A DNA stretch of 64,000 bases, from positions 3,496,601 through 3,560,600 of the forward strand of contig NZ_LT985361.1 in the NCBI RefSeq assembly GCF_900269665.1, written 5' to 3'. A program made the position numbers and the translations under genes. Positions 9,397-17,839 of this stretch are shown here, in pieces; within the stretch, counting starts at the first letter, position 1; each line of letters begins with the position of its first letter. The notes under the pieces were generated by a model, which saw only the letters and a program-made list of their open reading frames with translations, searched no databases and was not told where the DNA came from. Source of the stretch: Nocardia suismassiliense (GTDB taxonomy: Bacteria; Actinomycetota; Actinomycetes; Mycobacteriales; Mycobacteriaceae).

Positions 9397-10884
9397 TCAC
9401 GCGAGGGTCGCCCACACGGTCTTCGGTTCGAGATAGGCGTCGAGCCCGGCCCGGCCCATTTCCCGGCCGACGCCGGACGCTTTGACACCGCCGAAGGGCG
9501 CGGCCGGATCACCGGGCGCCCAGGTATTCAGATAGACCGAGCCCGCGTGCAGGCGAGCGGCGAGAGTGTGTGCGTCGCTGAGGTTTTGGGTCCAGACCCC
9601 GGCCGCGAGCCCGTAGTCGGTGGCATTGGCCGAGTGCACGGCTTCGTCGATGCTGTCGAAGGGGGTCGCGACCAGCACCGGCCCGAAGATCTCCTCGCGG
9701 CAGATCCGCATGTCCGGTGTCACATCGGTGAAAAGTGCTGGGCGAATGAAGAATCCGCCCTCCGGCTCCGATGCGGGAACTTCACCGAACGTCAATGTCG
9801 CCCCCTCGGTGACCCCGTCGCGGAGGTAGCCACGCACCCGGCGGTACTGCTCGGCCGAAACCACCGGCCCGCACTCGGTGGCCGGATCCAGCGCCGGACC
9901 GACCTGCGCGCTCTTCGCCCGCGCCGACAGCCCCTCGATCACCTCGTCGAACACACTCCGGTGCACGTACAGCCTGGATGCGGCGTTGCAGGCCTGGCCG
10001 GTATTGAAGTAGATCCCGTTGTAGCTCCCCGCAATAGCGGCTTCGAGGTCGGCGTCCGGCAGGATGATGTTCGGGCTCTTCCCGCCGAGTTCCAATGTCA
10101 CCCGCTTGAGCTGCGCCCCGGCCTTCGCGCCGATCTCGCGCCCTACCGCGGTGGACCCGGTGAACACGATCTTGTCGACGCCCGGGTGATCCACCAGTGC
10201 CGCACCGGTTTCGCCGTCACCGGTCAGCACATTGACCGTGCCCGCCGGGAAACCGGCGGCCTCGATCAACTCGGCCAGGCGCAGCGCGGTCAAGGGCGTC
10301 TGTTCCGCGGGTTTGAGCACCACCGTGCAGCCGGCGGCCAGCGCTGCCCCGAGCTTCCACGCCGTCATCAACAGCGAGAAGTTCCAGGGAATGATCTGGG
10401 CGCACACCCCGACCGGCTCTTTCCTGGTGTAACACAACGTATTCGGTATCGCGACGGGGATCGTCTCGCCTTCGATGCGCGCGGGCCAGCCGCTGAAGTA
10501 GCGGAACTGCGCCGCCGCCGCAGGCACATCCAGCGCACGGGTCATCGTGATGGGCTTGCCCGCATCGAGGGATTCGAGCTCGGCGAGCTCGTCACCATTG
10601 CTCTCGATGAGGTCGGCGAGCCGGGACAGCAGCAGGCCGCGGTCGGCCGCCGACAGCCGGCTCCACGGCCCGTCGAGTGCGGCACGGGCCGCGGTCACCG
10701 CGGCCGTGACATCGGCAGATCCCGCATGCGCGATCTCCGTGATGTGCTCGCCGGTGGACGGATCGATCGTGCTGAACGTGCGCCCGGTCGCCGCGGTGAC
10801 GAAGGCGCCGTCGATGTACAGCCGCTGTGCACGGGACAGGAAGTCGCGGGCGGCGTCGCCCACGGTGTTACCTGAGGTATTCAC
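9397..10884 (-). CDS. NAD(P)-dependent aldehyde dehydrogenase
   Basis: A 495-residue member of the aldehyde dehydrogenase superfamily, full length. The Rossmann motif FTGSTAVG, the general-base region LELGGKSPN near residue 262 and the catalytic cysteine in NTGQACNAASRL near residue 298 are all present. It follows the alcohol dehydrogenase gene by 18 bp in the leftward operon. Expected role: oxidation of the side-chain aldehyde to a carboxylate before amidation. The P450-ADH-ALDH-amidotransferase order is, as I recall, the same as orf4-orf3-orf2-orf1 of the anthramycin cluster. Confidence 0.88.
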   Translation of the reverse strand: MNTSGNTVGDAARDFLSRAQRLYIDGAFVTAATGRTFSTIDPSTGEHITEIAHAGSADVTAAVTAARAALDGPWSRLSAADRGLLLSRLADLIESNGDELAELESLDAGKPITMTRALDVPAAAAQFRYFSGWPARIEGETIPVAIPNTLCYTRKEPVGVCAQIIPWNFSLLMTAWKLGAALAAGCTVVLKPAEQTPLTALRLAELIEAAGFPAGTVNVLTGDGETGAALVDHPGVDKIVFTGSTAVGREIGAKAGAQLKRVTLELGGKSPNIILPDADLEAAIAGSYNGIYFNTGQACNAASRLYVHRSVFDEVIEGLSARAKSAQVGPALDPATECGPVVSAEQYRRVRGYLRDGVTEGATLTFGEVPASEPEGGFFIRPALFTDVTPDMRICREEIFGPVLVATPFDSIDEAVHSANATDYGLAAGVWTQNLSDAHTLAARLHAGSVYLNTWAPGDPAAPFGGVKASGVGREMGRAGLDAYLEPKTVWATLA

Positions 10885-10902
10885 GAGTCCTCCCGGTCCG
10901 CA

Positions 10903-11958
10903 TCAGAAGCGGTCGATGACGGTGATGCCGTTGGTGGTGAAATCGCTCATTGCGGACAGCACATCCCCGGCCTGGTCGAGCGAGACGGTGCGCTGCACCA
11001 GGGTCTGCGGCGCGAGCTTGCCGGACGCGACGAGCGAGAGCAGCTGCGGGTAACTGGAATGCGGATTGCCGTGCGAGCCGACGATGGTCAGCTCGCCGAT
11101 GGTGATGGCGTCCACGGGGAGCGCGATTTCGCCGGCATCCGCCGCGCTGGTCAGCCCGACCTGGACGTGGCGACCGCGTTTACGCAGCGAGCGTATGGAA
11201 TTCACCACCGTCGCCCGAGTGCCCAGTGCGTCGATCGAGACGTGCGCACCGCCGCCGGTGCGATCCTGTACCGCCGCCGGCACGTCCTGCTCGACGCTCG
11301 CGTCGATGGTGTGCACCGCACCCTGCTCTTTGGCGAGCGCGAGCTTGCCTGCGTCGATGTCCACCGCGACCACGGAAGCTCCTGCGGCACCGGCGATCTG
11401 CACGGCCGCCAAGCCGACACCACCGACACCGTGCACCGCGACCCACTCGCCGGGACGGACCTGCCCCTGCTCGGTGACCGCGTGGAAGGCCGTCATGAAG
11501 CGGCAGCCGATAGCGCTGGCCGCGACGGACGGGAGCTCGTCCGGAATGTGCACACAGTTGAAGTCGGCGTTGGGGATTCGCACATACTCGGCGTAACCGC
11601 CGTCGCACCAGAAGCCCAGCACCTGCATGTTGTCGCACACATTGGCGTGCCCCGAACGGCAGTACGCGCAAGTGCCGCAGGCCAAGTGGAACGGTGTGGT
11701 GACCCGGTCGCCGACCCGCACACCGCGAACGTCGGCGCCGACGGCGCGCACCGTGCCGACTATCTCGTGACCCAGTGTGCGCGGCAACACGACCTGTCCG
11801 CCCATCCACCCCCAGTCACCCATCCAGGCGTGCCAGTCGCTGCGGCAGATGCCGGTGGCGAGGACTTCGAGCACCACCCCGTCCGGTTCCGGTGCGGGGT
11901 CGGGGATTTCGCGTAGTTCGAGTGGGGCACCGTACTCGACGATCTGTGCCGCTTTCAT
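10903..11958 (-). CDS. Zinc-dependent alcohol dehydrogenase (MDR family)
   Basis: A 351-residue medium-chain dehydrogenase. Catalytic zinc ligands are visible in GICRSDWH and GHEIVG, and the structural zinc site is intact in CGTCAYCRSGHANVC (four cysteines). The cofactor-binding GVGGVG motif follows in the middle of the protein. Start ATG 11958 is 12 bp after the P450 stop. Expected role: oxidation of the hydroxylated side-chain carbon, produced by the adjacent P450, to the aldehyde. The specific substrate is inferred from context only. Confidence 0.87.
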   Translation of the reverse strand: MKAAQIVEYGAPLELREIPDPAPEPDGVVLEVLATGICRSDWHAWMGDWGWMGGQVVLPRTLGHEIVGTVRAVGADVRGVRVGDRVTTPFHLACGTCAYCRSGHANVCDNMQVLGFWCDGGYAEYVRIPNADFNCVHIPDELPSVAASAIGCRFMTAFHAVTEQGQVRPGEWVAVHGVGGVGLAAVQIAGAAGASVVAVDIDAGKLALAKEQGAVHTIDASVEQDVPAAVQDRTGGGAHVSIDALGTRATVVNSIRSLRKRGRHVQVGLTSAADAGEIALPVDAITIGELTIVGSHGNPHSSYPQLLSLVASGKLAPQTLVQRTVSLDQAGDVLSAMSDFTTNGITVIDRF

Positions 11959-11970
11959 GGTCGCCCCCTT

Positions 11971-13158
11971 TCAGGAGATACGGACGGGGAGCGTGTCCAG
12001 TCCCCGGGTGATGTTGTTGGGCGTCCGGATGGGGTCGCCGGCGAGCTCGACCGTGGTCGCTCGTTTGGCGAGCGCGACGAACAGCGCGTGCGCCTCCATC
12101 GAGGCGAGGGTGCGCCCCGGGCAGTTGTGCACGCCGAAGCCGAAACCGACTGTGTCGGCCGGATTGCGGTCCGCCTGGAACTGGTCCGGGTCGGGGTAGT
12201 GGCGTTCGTCCCGATTCGCGGCGGCGTAGGACACGAGGACCCGGGCGCCTTCGGGAATCGTCACGCCCTCGACCTCCCGGTCCGCGGTGGTGACCCGGGA
12301 AAAGTGCTGAATCGGCGTCTCCAGCCGGACGCCTTCCAGGAATGCGCCGGGGACGAGCTTCGGGTCCTGCCGCACGGCCGCCCACTGGTCCGGGTGCTGC
12401 GCCAGCAGCCAGAGGGTGCTGGCCACCCCGGCGATGGTGGTGTCCAACCCGGCGCAGGCGTACGCGCTCATGGTCATCAGGGCTTCGTTCTCGCTGATCT
12501 CGCCGCGATCGGCGGCCTGCCAAACGATTTGGCCGAAGCTGTCGGGCAGCAGTTTGTCCGGCGTCGCGTCGGTGACGAGATACTGCATCAGCGCCTGCAC
12601 ATCGGGGAAGGTCGACAGCTGACGTTCGCCGGGCGGCCCGAAGTAGTTGAAGGCGCCGAGCGCCCAGACCAGAATCTTGTCCCGGTTCTCGTCACGGGGA
12701 AAGCCGATGAGATCCATCACGATGTCCACCGGCAGCTTGGCCGCGAAATCGGTGACGCCGTCGAAGGTTTCGCGCTGCATCAGGTCATCGACCAGCTGGT
12801 CGGCCAGGTGCTCGATATTGCCCGCGACCTTGCGCACGTACTTGGGGCGCAGCGCGTCGTCGAGAACCTTGCGCACCGCACGGTGTCGCGGCGGGTCCAT
12901 GGAAAGCAGTGAGCCGTCGGAGAGTTCGTTGGCGGTGGTGTTCATCGCGATGCCCTGGGCGGAGCTGAAACCCTCCCAGTCGACCAGCGCCGCGCGCACC
13001 TGGTCGTAACGGAACAGGCCGTACAGGTCGTGTTCGGTCATGTGGACAACGGGACCCAGGTCTCGCAAGGTCCGGTAGCAGGGAGCCGGATCGAGCAATG
13101 CTTCGGTCGAGAAGAGATCCAGATCGGTCTCGGCCGCGGTGGTTTCGGTGGTGGTCAC
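11971..13158 (-). CDS. Cytochrome P450
   Basis: A 395-residue bacterial class I P450. The I-helix AGLDTT, the K-helix ExxR (EGVRLE) and the heme-binding FGFGVHNCPGR with the proximal cysteine near residue 346 are all present. The reading frame stays open for 112 codons upstream, but that part is the shadow of the methyltransferase gene. The GTG at 13158, with GGAAAGGACC before it and a 4-bp overlap with the methyltransferase stop, is the better start. Expected role: first hydroxylation of the terminal side-chain methyl of the proline-derived half, feeding the ADH, ALDH and amidotransferase genes that follow. No ferredoxin gene is adjacent. Confidence 0.88.
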   Translation of the reverse strand: MTTTETTAAETDLDLFSTEALLDPAPCYRTLRDLGPVVHMTEHDLYGLFRYDQVRAALVDWEGFSSAQGIAMNTTANELSDGSLLSMDPPRHRAVRKVLDDALRPKYVRKVAGNIEHLADQLVDDLMQRETFDGVTDFAAKLPVDIVMDLIGFPRDENRDKILVWALGAFNYFGPPGERQLSTFPDVQALMQYLVTDATPDKLLPDSFGQIVWQAADRGEISENEALMTMSAYACAGLDTTIAGVASTLWLLAQHPDQWAAVRQDPKLVPGAFLEGVRLETPIQHFSRVTTADREVEGVTIPEGARVLVSYAAANRDERHYPDPDQFQADRNPADTVGFGFGVHNCPGRTLASMEAHALFVALAKRATTVELAGDPIRTPNNITRGLDTLPVRIS

Positions 13159-14216
13159 GGCTGGTCCTTTCCGGCCAGATCGTAGAAGCACAGCCGGGGA
13201 CCGGCTTCCGGCCGCGTGTACATCCGGCGACAGGTCAGCTCGGACTTGGCGAACACGTCGAACCAGGCGGCGCGGTCGCGGGGGAGACCCTGCCCGGTCA
13301 GCACATGGATGAGGAAGAAGTCGTCGTCGTTTTCCCTGCTGTCGTAACGGATTTCGGGTTCGCCGATCAGCAGGATCTTCAAATCCGGGAACGTGGCCCC
13401 GATCTCGTTCAACAGGTCGATGACCGCCTGCTCGCCGTGCCGGAAGTGCTCGTGCAGCGCACTCATCATGCACAGCCCGTCGGCCTCGAAACACTCCTTG
13501 GGCCAGGTCTTCGGGGCGAAGGCGTCGCCGACGACGAACTGGACCCGATCCGCGACGCCGGACGTCCGGGCGTGCTCGTTGGCCACCGCCACGGCGTCGG
13601 CGTCGATGTCCAAGCCGATACCGGTGAGCGAGGGGTCGCGCAGGCAGGCGTCCACCACCAATTGCCCGCCGCCGCAGCCGATGTCGAGGATGCGCTGCAC
13701 GTTGCGGCCGCGCATCGCGGTGAGCAGGGTCGGCGTGTGGAAGGCGGAGAACAGGGTGTCGCAGTGCGCGCCGAGCTTTCCGCCGTCGCGGACCACGTCC
13801 TTGCCGTAGACGGCTTTACCGGTGAGCAGGTCACCGGTCCGGCTGGTCACCATGCCGTACGCGTCGACGTAGACGCCGAGGCGGGCCAGCGAGACATCGG
13901 TGGTGAGGAACTCGCCCAGCCGGGTCAGAAAGTACTCCTCGCCCCGGGTTTCGAGGATGCCGCGATTGACCAGATAGCGCAGGAAGCCGGGTCCCATGTC
14001 GGGGTCGATGCCGGCGAGCAGGCCGTCGGCGGGGTTGCGCGGGCCGGAGCGGAGGCGTTCCAGCAGCGGGGTGTCGGCGATCGCCCGTACCGCGTGACAG
14101 ACGTGCATCGCGCTGATCATCTCGGGCAGGTCGGACAGGGTGAAGGCCTGCCACTCTCGGCGCTGCTGCTCGTCGGTGAGTTCGATGATCTCCGGACGGT
14201 GTTCGGTGATCGTCAT
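13155..14216 (-). CDS. SAM-dependent C-methyltransferase (LmbW/Orf5-like)
   Basis: A 353-residue class I methyltransferase with an alpha-helical N-terminal region of about 150 residues and the SAM-binding motif ILDIGCGGGQ near residues 175-183, followed by an acidic GLDIDAD segment. In the anthramycin, sibiromycin, lincomycin and hormaomycin pathways a methyltransferase beside the gamma-glutamyltransferase homologue adds one carbon to the side chain of the 4-alkyl-proline precursor, giving a three-carbon chain. The position here, between the GGT and P450 genes, fits that job. It overlaps the P450 start by 4 bp. The other methyltransferase of the cluster (25.9 kb) is of a different subfamily and better fits the aromatic half. 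Confidence 0.78.
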   Translation of the reverse strand: MTITEHRPEIIELTDEQQRREWQAFTLSDLPEMISAMHVCHAVRAIADTPLLERLRSGPRNPADGLLAGIDPDMGPGFLRYLVNRGILETRGEEYFLTRLGEFLTTDVSLARLGVYVDAYGMVTSRTGDLLTGKAVYGKDVVRDGGKLGAHCDTLFSAFHTPTLLTAMRGRNVQRILDIGCGGGQLVVDACLRDPSLTGIGLDIDADAVAVANEHARTSGVADRVQFVVGDAFAPKTWPKECFEADGLCMMSALHEHFRHGEQAVIDLLNEIGATFPDLKILLIGEPEIRYDSRENDDDFFLIHVLTGQGLPRDRAAWFDVFAKSELTCRRMYTRPEAGPRLCFYDLAGKDQP

Positions 14217-14249
14217 CGTTGTTCCTTTCGAAGGTGGTGTGGCCGAGCG

Positions 14250-16049
14250 CTATTCGGCAACCGCGTAGGCGTGCCGGGCGCGCGGGCTGGCGGCCGCTCG
14301 GACGAACTCCTGGTCCGCGGTGAACCCGGCCGCGCAGACCCGGCCCAGCGAGTACGCGGGCACGAGTTCCACCTCGTGGCCGCGCTGTGCCAGCTGCTGG
14401 ACGACGGCCGGATCGCAGGTCTGCTCGGCCACCAGCACACCGGGCCGGTGTGCGTGCGGGGTGAACGACGCAGGCACCTGATCGGTGTGGAAGGCGGTGG
14501 TCTCGGTCGCGCTCTGGAAGTCGAGTCCGAAGTCGGCGACGTTGAGGAAGAACTGCAACGTCCACTGGTCCTGCCGGTCACCGCCGGGGGTGCCGAAGGC
14601 GACGAACGGGCGGCCGTCGCGCAGCACCACGCTCGGACTGAGGGTGGTGCGCGGTCGTTTGCCGGGCGCCAGCGTGTTCGGGTGGCCCTCGGCGAGGTAG
14701 CCACACTGGCCGCGGGTGCCGAGCGGGAAGCCGAGGCTCGCGATCGCGGGTGAACTCTTCAGCCAGCCACCGCTGGGGGTGGCGGCGACCATGTTGCCGT
14801 GCCGGTCGACGGCGGTGACGGTGACGGTGTCGCCCTTCGTCGTGGTTTCCTGCAGGATCGTCGGTAATCCGTTGCGCAGCTGCGACATCCACTCGGAGTC
14901 GGCTTCCGGATACTCCAGCGCGGCCCGTTCCGGAATGAAGGAGGTGCGGCCACCGGGCGAACCGGGCCGAAGATCCAGTGCGGCCCGCGGGCCGACCAGT
15001 TCGCGTCGTTGTTTGGTGTAGTCCTCGTCGAGCAGCCCGGCCAGCGGCACCTCGCTGAAGGCCGGATCGCCGTACCAGGCCTCACGATCGGCCATCGCCA
15101 GCTTCGTGCACTCGATCACGGTGTGGATGTAGTCGGCGCTGCCCGGACCCATCTTCGCCAGATCGAATCCGTCGAGCAGCGCGATCTGCTGCAGGAACAC
15201 CGGCCCCTGCGACCACGGTCCCGGCTTGAAGACCTGGTACGGACCGTAGCCGTGGCTCGGCGCGGTCTCCACGGTCGCCTGCCAGCCGGCGAGATCGTCC
15301 ACGGTCAGCAGCCCGCGGTGCCGTCGGCCGGTGGCGTCCAGCATCGGCCCGCCGGCCAGGAACTCGGAGATCTCTTCTGCCACAAAGCCTTTGTAGAAGG
15401 CATCGTGCGCGGCCTGGTACTGGGCTGCGCGGTCGGCCGACGCGGACTCCGCCGCCTTGATCAGACGCTGATAGGTGTTGGCCAGCGCCGGATTACGGAA
15501 GCGGCTGCTCGCGGCGGGGGCCACGCCGCCCTTCAGATACGTCTGGCCCGATCCGGTCCACTCGTCGCGGAACAGCGGAGCGAGCACCTCGATAGCCCGC
15601 GCGGTCTCGGGCAACAGCGGAAAACCGTTGTCCGCGTAGCCGATCGCAGGTTGCAGTACGTCGGCCAGGTGCATGGTGCCGAACTCGGCGAGCAGCCGCA
15701 TCCAGCCGCCGAACGCGCCGGGCACGCAGGCGGGCAGCAGGCCGGAGCCGGGGATGCTGCGCAGCCCGAGCTCGGCGAAGGTGTCGATGCCGATCGCGCG
15801 GGGCATCGGCCCCTGGCCGCAGATCGCTTGCACGTCATCGCGTCCGGCCTGGTGCGCCACTACGGACAGGTCGCCGCCGAGGCCGTTGAAGTGTGGTTCC
15901 ACCACCTGGAGCACGAATCCGGCGGCGGCCGCGGCGTCGAATGCGTTGCCGCCGTTGGCCAGAATGCGCATGCCCGCCGCGGAGGCCAGCCAGTGGGTGC
16001 TGGCCACGGCACCGGTCGTCCCGGTCAGCTCGGGCTTGGATGGAGGCAT
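14250..16049 (-). CDS. Gamma-glutamyltransferase-family C-C hydrolase (LmbA/TomL-like)
   Basis: A 599-residue Ntn-hydrolase of the gamma-glutamyltranspeptidase family. The N-terminal ASTHWLASAAGMRILANGGN block is typical. The autocleavage nucleophile is most likely the Thr of KGDTVTVTAVD near residue 408, followed by the usual DRHGN and TPSGGW segments. The long open frame upstream of 16049 is not part of the gene: ATG 16049 has AGGGAG before it, and homology begins there. Relatives in lincomycin, hormaomycin and tomaymycin pathways do not transfer glutamyl groups but cleave a C-C bond in the bicyclic L-DOPA-derived intermediate. That assignment rests on cluster context. Confidence 0.82.
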   Translation of the reverse strand: MPPSKPELTGTTGAVASTHWLASAAGMRILANGGNAFDAAAAAGFVLQVVEPHFNGLGGDLSVVAHQAGRDDVQAICGQGPMPRAIGIDTFAELGLRSIPGSGLLPACVPGAFGGWMRLLAEFGTMHLADVLQPAIGYADNGFPLLPETARAIEVLAPLFRDEWTGSGQTYLKGGVAPAASSRFRNPALANTYQRLIKAAESASADRAAQYQAAHDAFYKGFVAEEISEFLAGGPMLDATGRRHRGLLTVDDLAGWQATVETAPSHGYGPYQVFKPGPWSQGPVFLQQIALLDGFDLAKMGPGSADYIHTVIECTKLAMADREAWYGDPAFSEVPLAGLLDEDYTKQRRELVGPRAALDLRPGSPGGRTSFIPERAALEYPEADSEWMSQLRNGLPTILQETTTKGDTVTVTAVDRHGNMVAATPSGGWLKSSPAIASLGFPLGTRGQCGYLAEGHPNTLAPGKRPRTTLSPSVVLRDGRPFVAFGTPGGDRQDQWTLQFFLNVADFGLDFQSATETTAFHTDQVPASFTPHAHRPGVLVAEQTCDPAVVQQLAQRGHEVELVPAYSLGRVCAAGFTADQEFVRAAASPRARHAYAVAE

Positions 16050-16126
16050 GAGGGTACTCCCTACGATTTCGAATGCGTTGTCGACGGACGAATAAGAAAT
16101 TCGACGTTCGATCGACTGAAATGTGT

Positions 16127-17587
16127 TTATTCGTCGTCGAATATGTGCAGACCGCGCGCGAGGAGGCCGCTCGGGTCGTAGCGGGTTTTCGCGGCCCGGA
16201 ACGCCGTCCATTTGTCGCCGTAATGAGCACGCCAGTCCTGCGCGGTGAAACGCAGCGAGCCGATCGGGTAGAGCACGGCGCCGTATTCCGCCCGCGCGTG
16301 CGCGAACATTCGGTCGTTGCGGTCGAGCATTTCCTCGATGAACGCCGGATCGATGCCGGGGGTCTCGGCCACGGTGTTGATGTCGAGGACGAACACCCAG
16401 TCGGATCCCTTCGCCTCGGGCACCGGCGGATAGGGCCTGGTCATGTGCGAACGCCGTTGCGGGTAGAGCAAACTGATCCCGAACGGGCCGATATCGCGGG
16501 CGCTGAGCTGCGACTGGACCTCGGCGACATAGTCCTCGACCACGGCGCCGGACAACCACACGTCGTACCAGGGCTTGACGAGCCGGTCCCAGTTCACCGT
16601 CTCCCGCATGCCGTCGACCAGCGTGTCGATCTTGTAGACGTAGTCCAGGTAGCTGGTGTCGTCGATGAGCGGCGCGATGGTCAGCCCCTCGGCGGCGACC
16701 TGGTCGTCGGGCGGGGTAGCCGGGTCGTACAGGACGGTCGCGTACAGCCGGTGGGTCGGCGCGGACTCCGGCGAGTACAGCTCGGCATAGACGTGGTCGA
16801 TGACCGGTCGTTCGATGAGCGTGCGCACGTCGCGGAAGAAATCGGCGTTGTCGGTGTACTCCAGCACGTAGGTGCGGGCACGTTCGGTCGCGGGCACCAG
16901 GTCGAGCACGGCCTTGGTGATGATGCCGCACTGGCCGAGACCGCCGAGCACCGCCTCGAACAGGTCGGGTTTCTGCTCGGCCGAGCAGCGTTCGATCGCG
17001 CCGGTCCCGGTGACCACCTCGAGTTCGCGCACGTGATCGACCTGGAGTCCGGTGTTCAGCGCGCCGACCAAGCCGCCGAGGCCACCCACCGAGAGGGTGC
17101 CGCCGACCGTCAGCGAGGTGTATCCGGTGACGGCGGGCGGGGTGAGTTTCGGTGTGCGTTCATAGGCGGCGTCGACGAGGTCCTTCCACAGGATTCCCGC
17201 GTCGACCTCCGCGACGTCCTGGCCGATGGAGTGGATTCGGTTGAGATACCGGTTCTCGATGACCAGTCCGTCGGACAGGCCCTGGCCGAGGGTGGTGTGC
17301 GCCTGGCCGCGCACCGACACGCTGATGTCATGGGCGCGGCAGAAGCGGACCATCGCGGCGATGTCGTCCGCCGAGCGCGGCCGCAGCACCGCAGCGGGCT
17401 TGTGGTTGGTGATGTTTCCGAGGTCGGTGGCGACCGCTGCGCGGGACTCGTCATCGACGAGCAGCTCGCCCGCCAGCGCGGGTGCGTCGGCGAACGACGC
17501 ACTGGCCGCGGTGCCGGTGACCCAGTTGCGCTCGATCGGATCGAAACCGATGACCGCCGATTTCTCGGACAGATCCGCGCGGCTCAC
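16127..17587 (-). CDS. FAD-linked oxidoreductase (PCMH/cytokinin-dehydrogenase-like)
   Basis: A 486-residue flavoprotein with the PCMH-type FAD-binding domain. RGQAHTTLGQ near residues 93-102 resembles the RGxGHSxxGQ motif in which histidine (here about His97) carries 8-alpha-linked FAD in cytokinin dehydrogenases. GGTLSVGGLGG follows. The GTG start is preceded by GGGAG and overlaps the stop of a 31-codon small ORF by 4 bp. Anthramycin and sibiromycin clusters carry an FAD oxidoreductase in the same place; a late dehydrogenation introducing a ring or side-chain double bond is plausible. It is the first large gene of the leftward operon, 77 bp before the GGT homologue. Confidence 0.78.
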   Translation of the reverse strand: MSRADLSEKSAVIGFDPIERNWVTGTAASASFADAPALAGELLVDDESRAAVATDLGNITNHKPAAVLRPRSADDIAAMVRFCRAHDISVSVRGQAHTTLGQGLSDGLVIENRYLNRIHSIGQDVAEVDAGILWKDLVDAAYERTPKLTPPAVTGYTSLTVGGTLSVGGLGGLVGALNTGLQVDHVRELEVVTGTGAIERCSAEQKPDLFEAVLGGLGQCGIITKAVLDLVPATERARTYVLEYTDNADFFRDVRTLIERPVIDHVYAELYSPESAPTHRLYATVLYDPATPPDDQVAAEGLTIAPLIDDTSYLDYVYKIDTLVDGMRETVNWDRLVKPWYDVWLSGAVVEDYVAEVQSQLSARDIGPFGISLLYPQRRSHMTRPYPPVPEAKGSDWVFVLDINTVAETPGIDPAFIEEMLDRNDRMFAHARAEYGAVLYPIGSLRFTAQDWRAHYGDKWTAFRAAKTRYDPSGLLARGLHIFDDE

Positions 17588-17679
17588 CGCTTCGGCTCCC
17601 GTCCGGCATGATCGGCTCGGCGATCGAGAAATTCGACGCTCGTCAGCGAGCGTATTGTGCCGGCGCTGATATCAGGCAC
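17584..17679 (-). CDS. Candidate 31-codon small ORF coupled to the FAD oxidoreductase
   Basis: Read on the minus strand, AAAGGAG (17686-17692) lies 6 nt before a GTG at 17679. The frame continues for 31 codons, beginning MPDISAGTIRSLTSV, and ends in a TGA that overlaps the GTG of the FAD gene (GTGA). The Shine-Dalgarno is one of the best in this operon and the overlap is the same kind used between real genes here. It resembles no family I know and has no cysteines or tryptophans. It could be a leader peptide that couples translation of the long operon, or a decayed gene. Confidence 0.5.
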   Translation of the reverse strand: MPDISAGTIRSLTSVEFLDRRADHAGREPKR

Positions 17680-17759
17680 GGCAAACTCCTTTCGACGCAA
17701 TGGTGGTGGGCGGTATGCCAGCACGCCGGCTGCGGCCCATTCCAATACGTCGAACATAA

Positions 17760-17777
17760 CCGGACCGCAGGGTCCGG
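17760..17777. promoter_or_regulatory. 18-bp dyad in the promoter region of the leftward operon
   Basis: CCGGACC-GCAG-GGTCCGG is a perfect 7-bp inverted repeat about 80 bp before the small ORF start. An AT-rich stretch at 17780-17830 lies beside it. On the minus strand this contains TTGACG, usable as a -35 box, about 17 bp before TGAATG. The dyad would then fall just downstream of the core promoter, a normal place for a repressor site or an mRNA 5' hairpin. The 17588-17839 gap holds no other gene I can support apart from the small ORF. Confidence 0.5.
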
Positions 17778-17839
17778 CACATTCATGGAACTTTCAAATT
17801 ACCGTCAAAACCTCTTGAAGCCGTACATAACTCGCGGGT

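Noticed and set aside
13159..13494. N-terminal extension of the P450 frame by 112 codons
   Set aside because: It overlaps the methyltransferase gene and is Arg/Pro-rich shadow sequence. GTG 13158 has a good ribosome site and overlaps the previous stop by 4 bp.
16050..16931. Upstream extension of the GGT-family frame
   Set aside because: The extension lies over the FAD oxidoreductase gene and has no family similarity. ATG 16049 has AGGGAG and begins at the family start.
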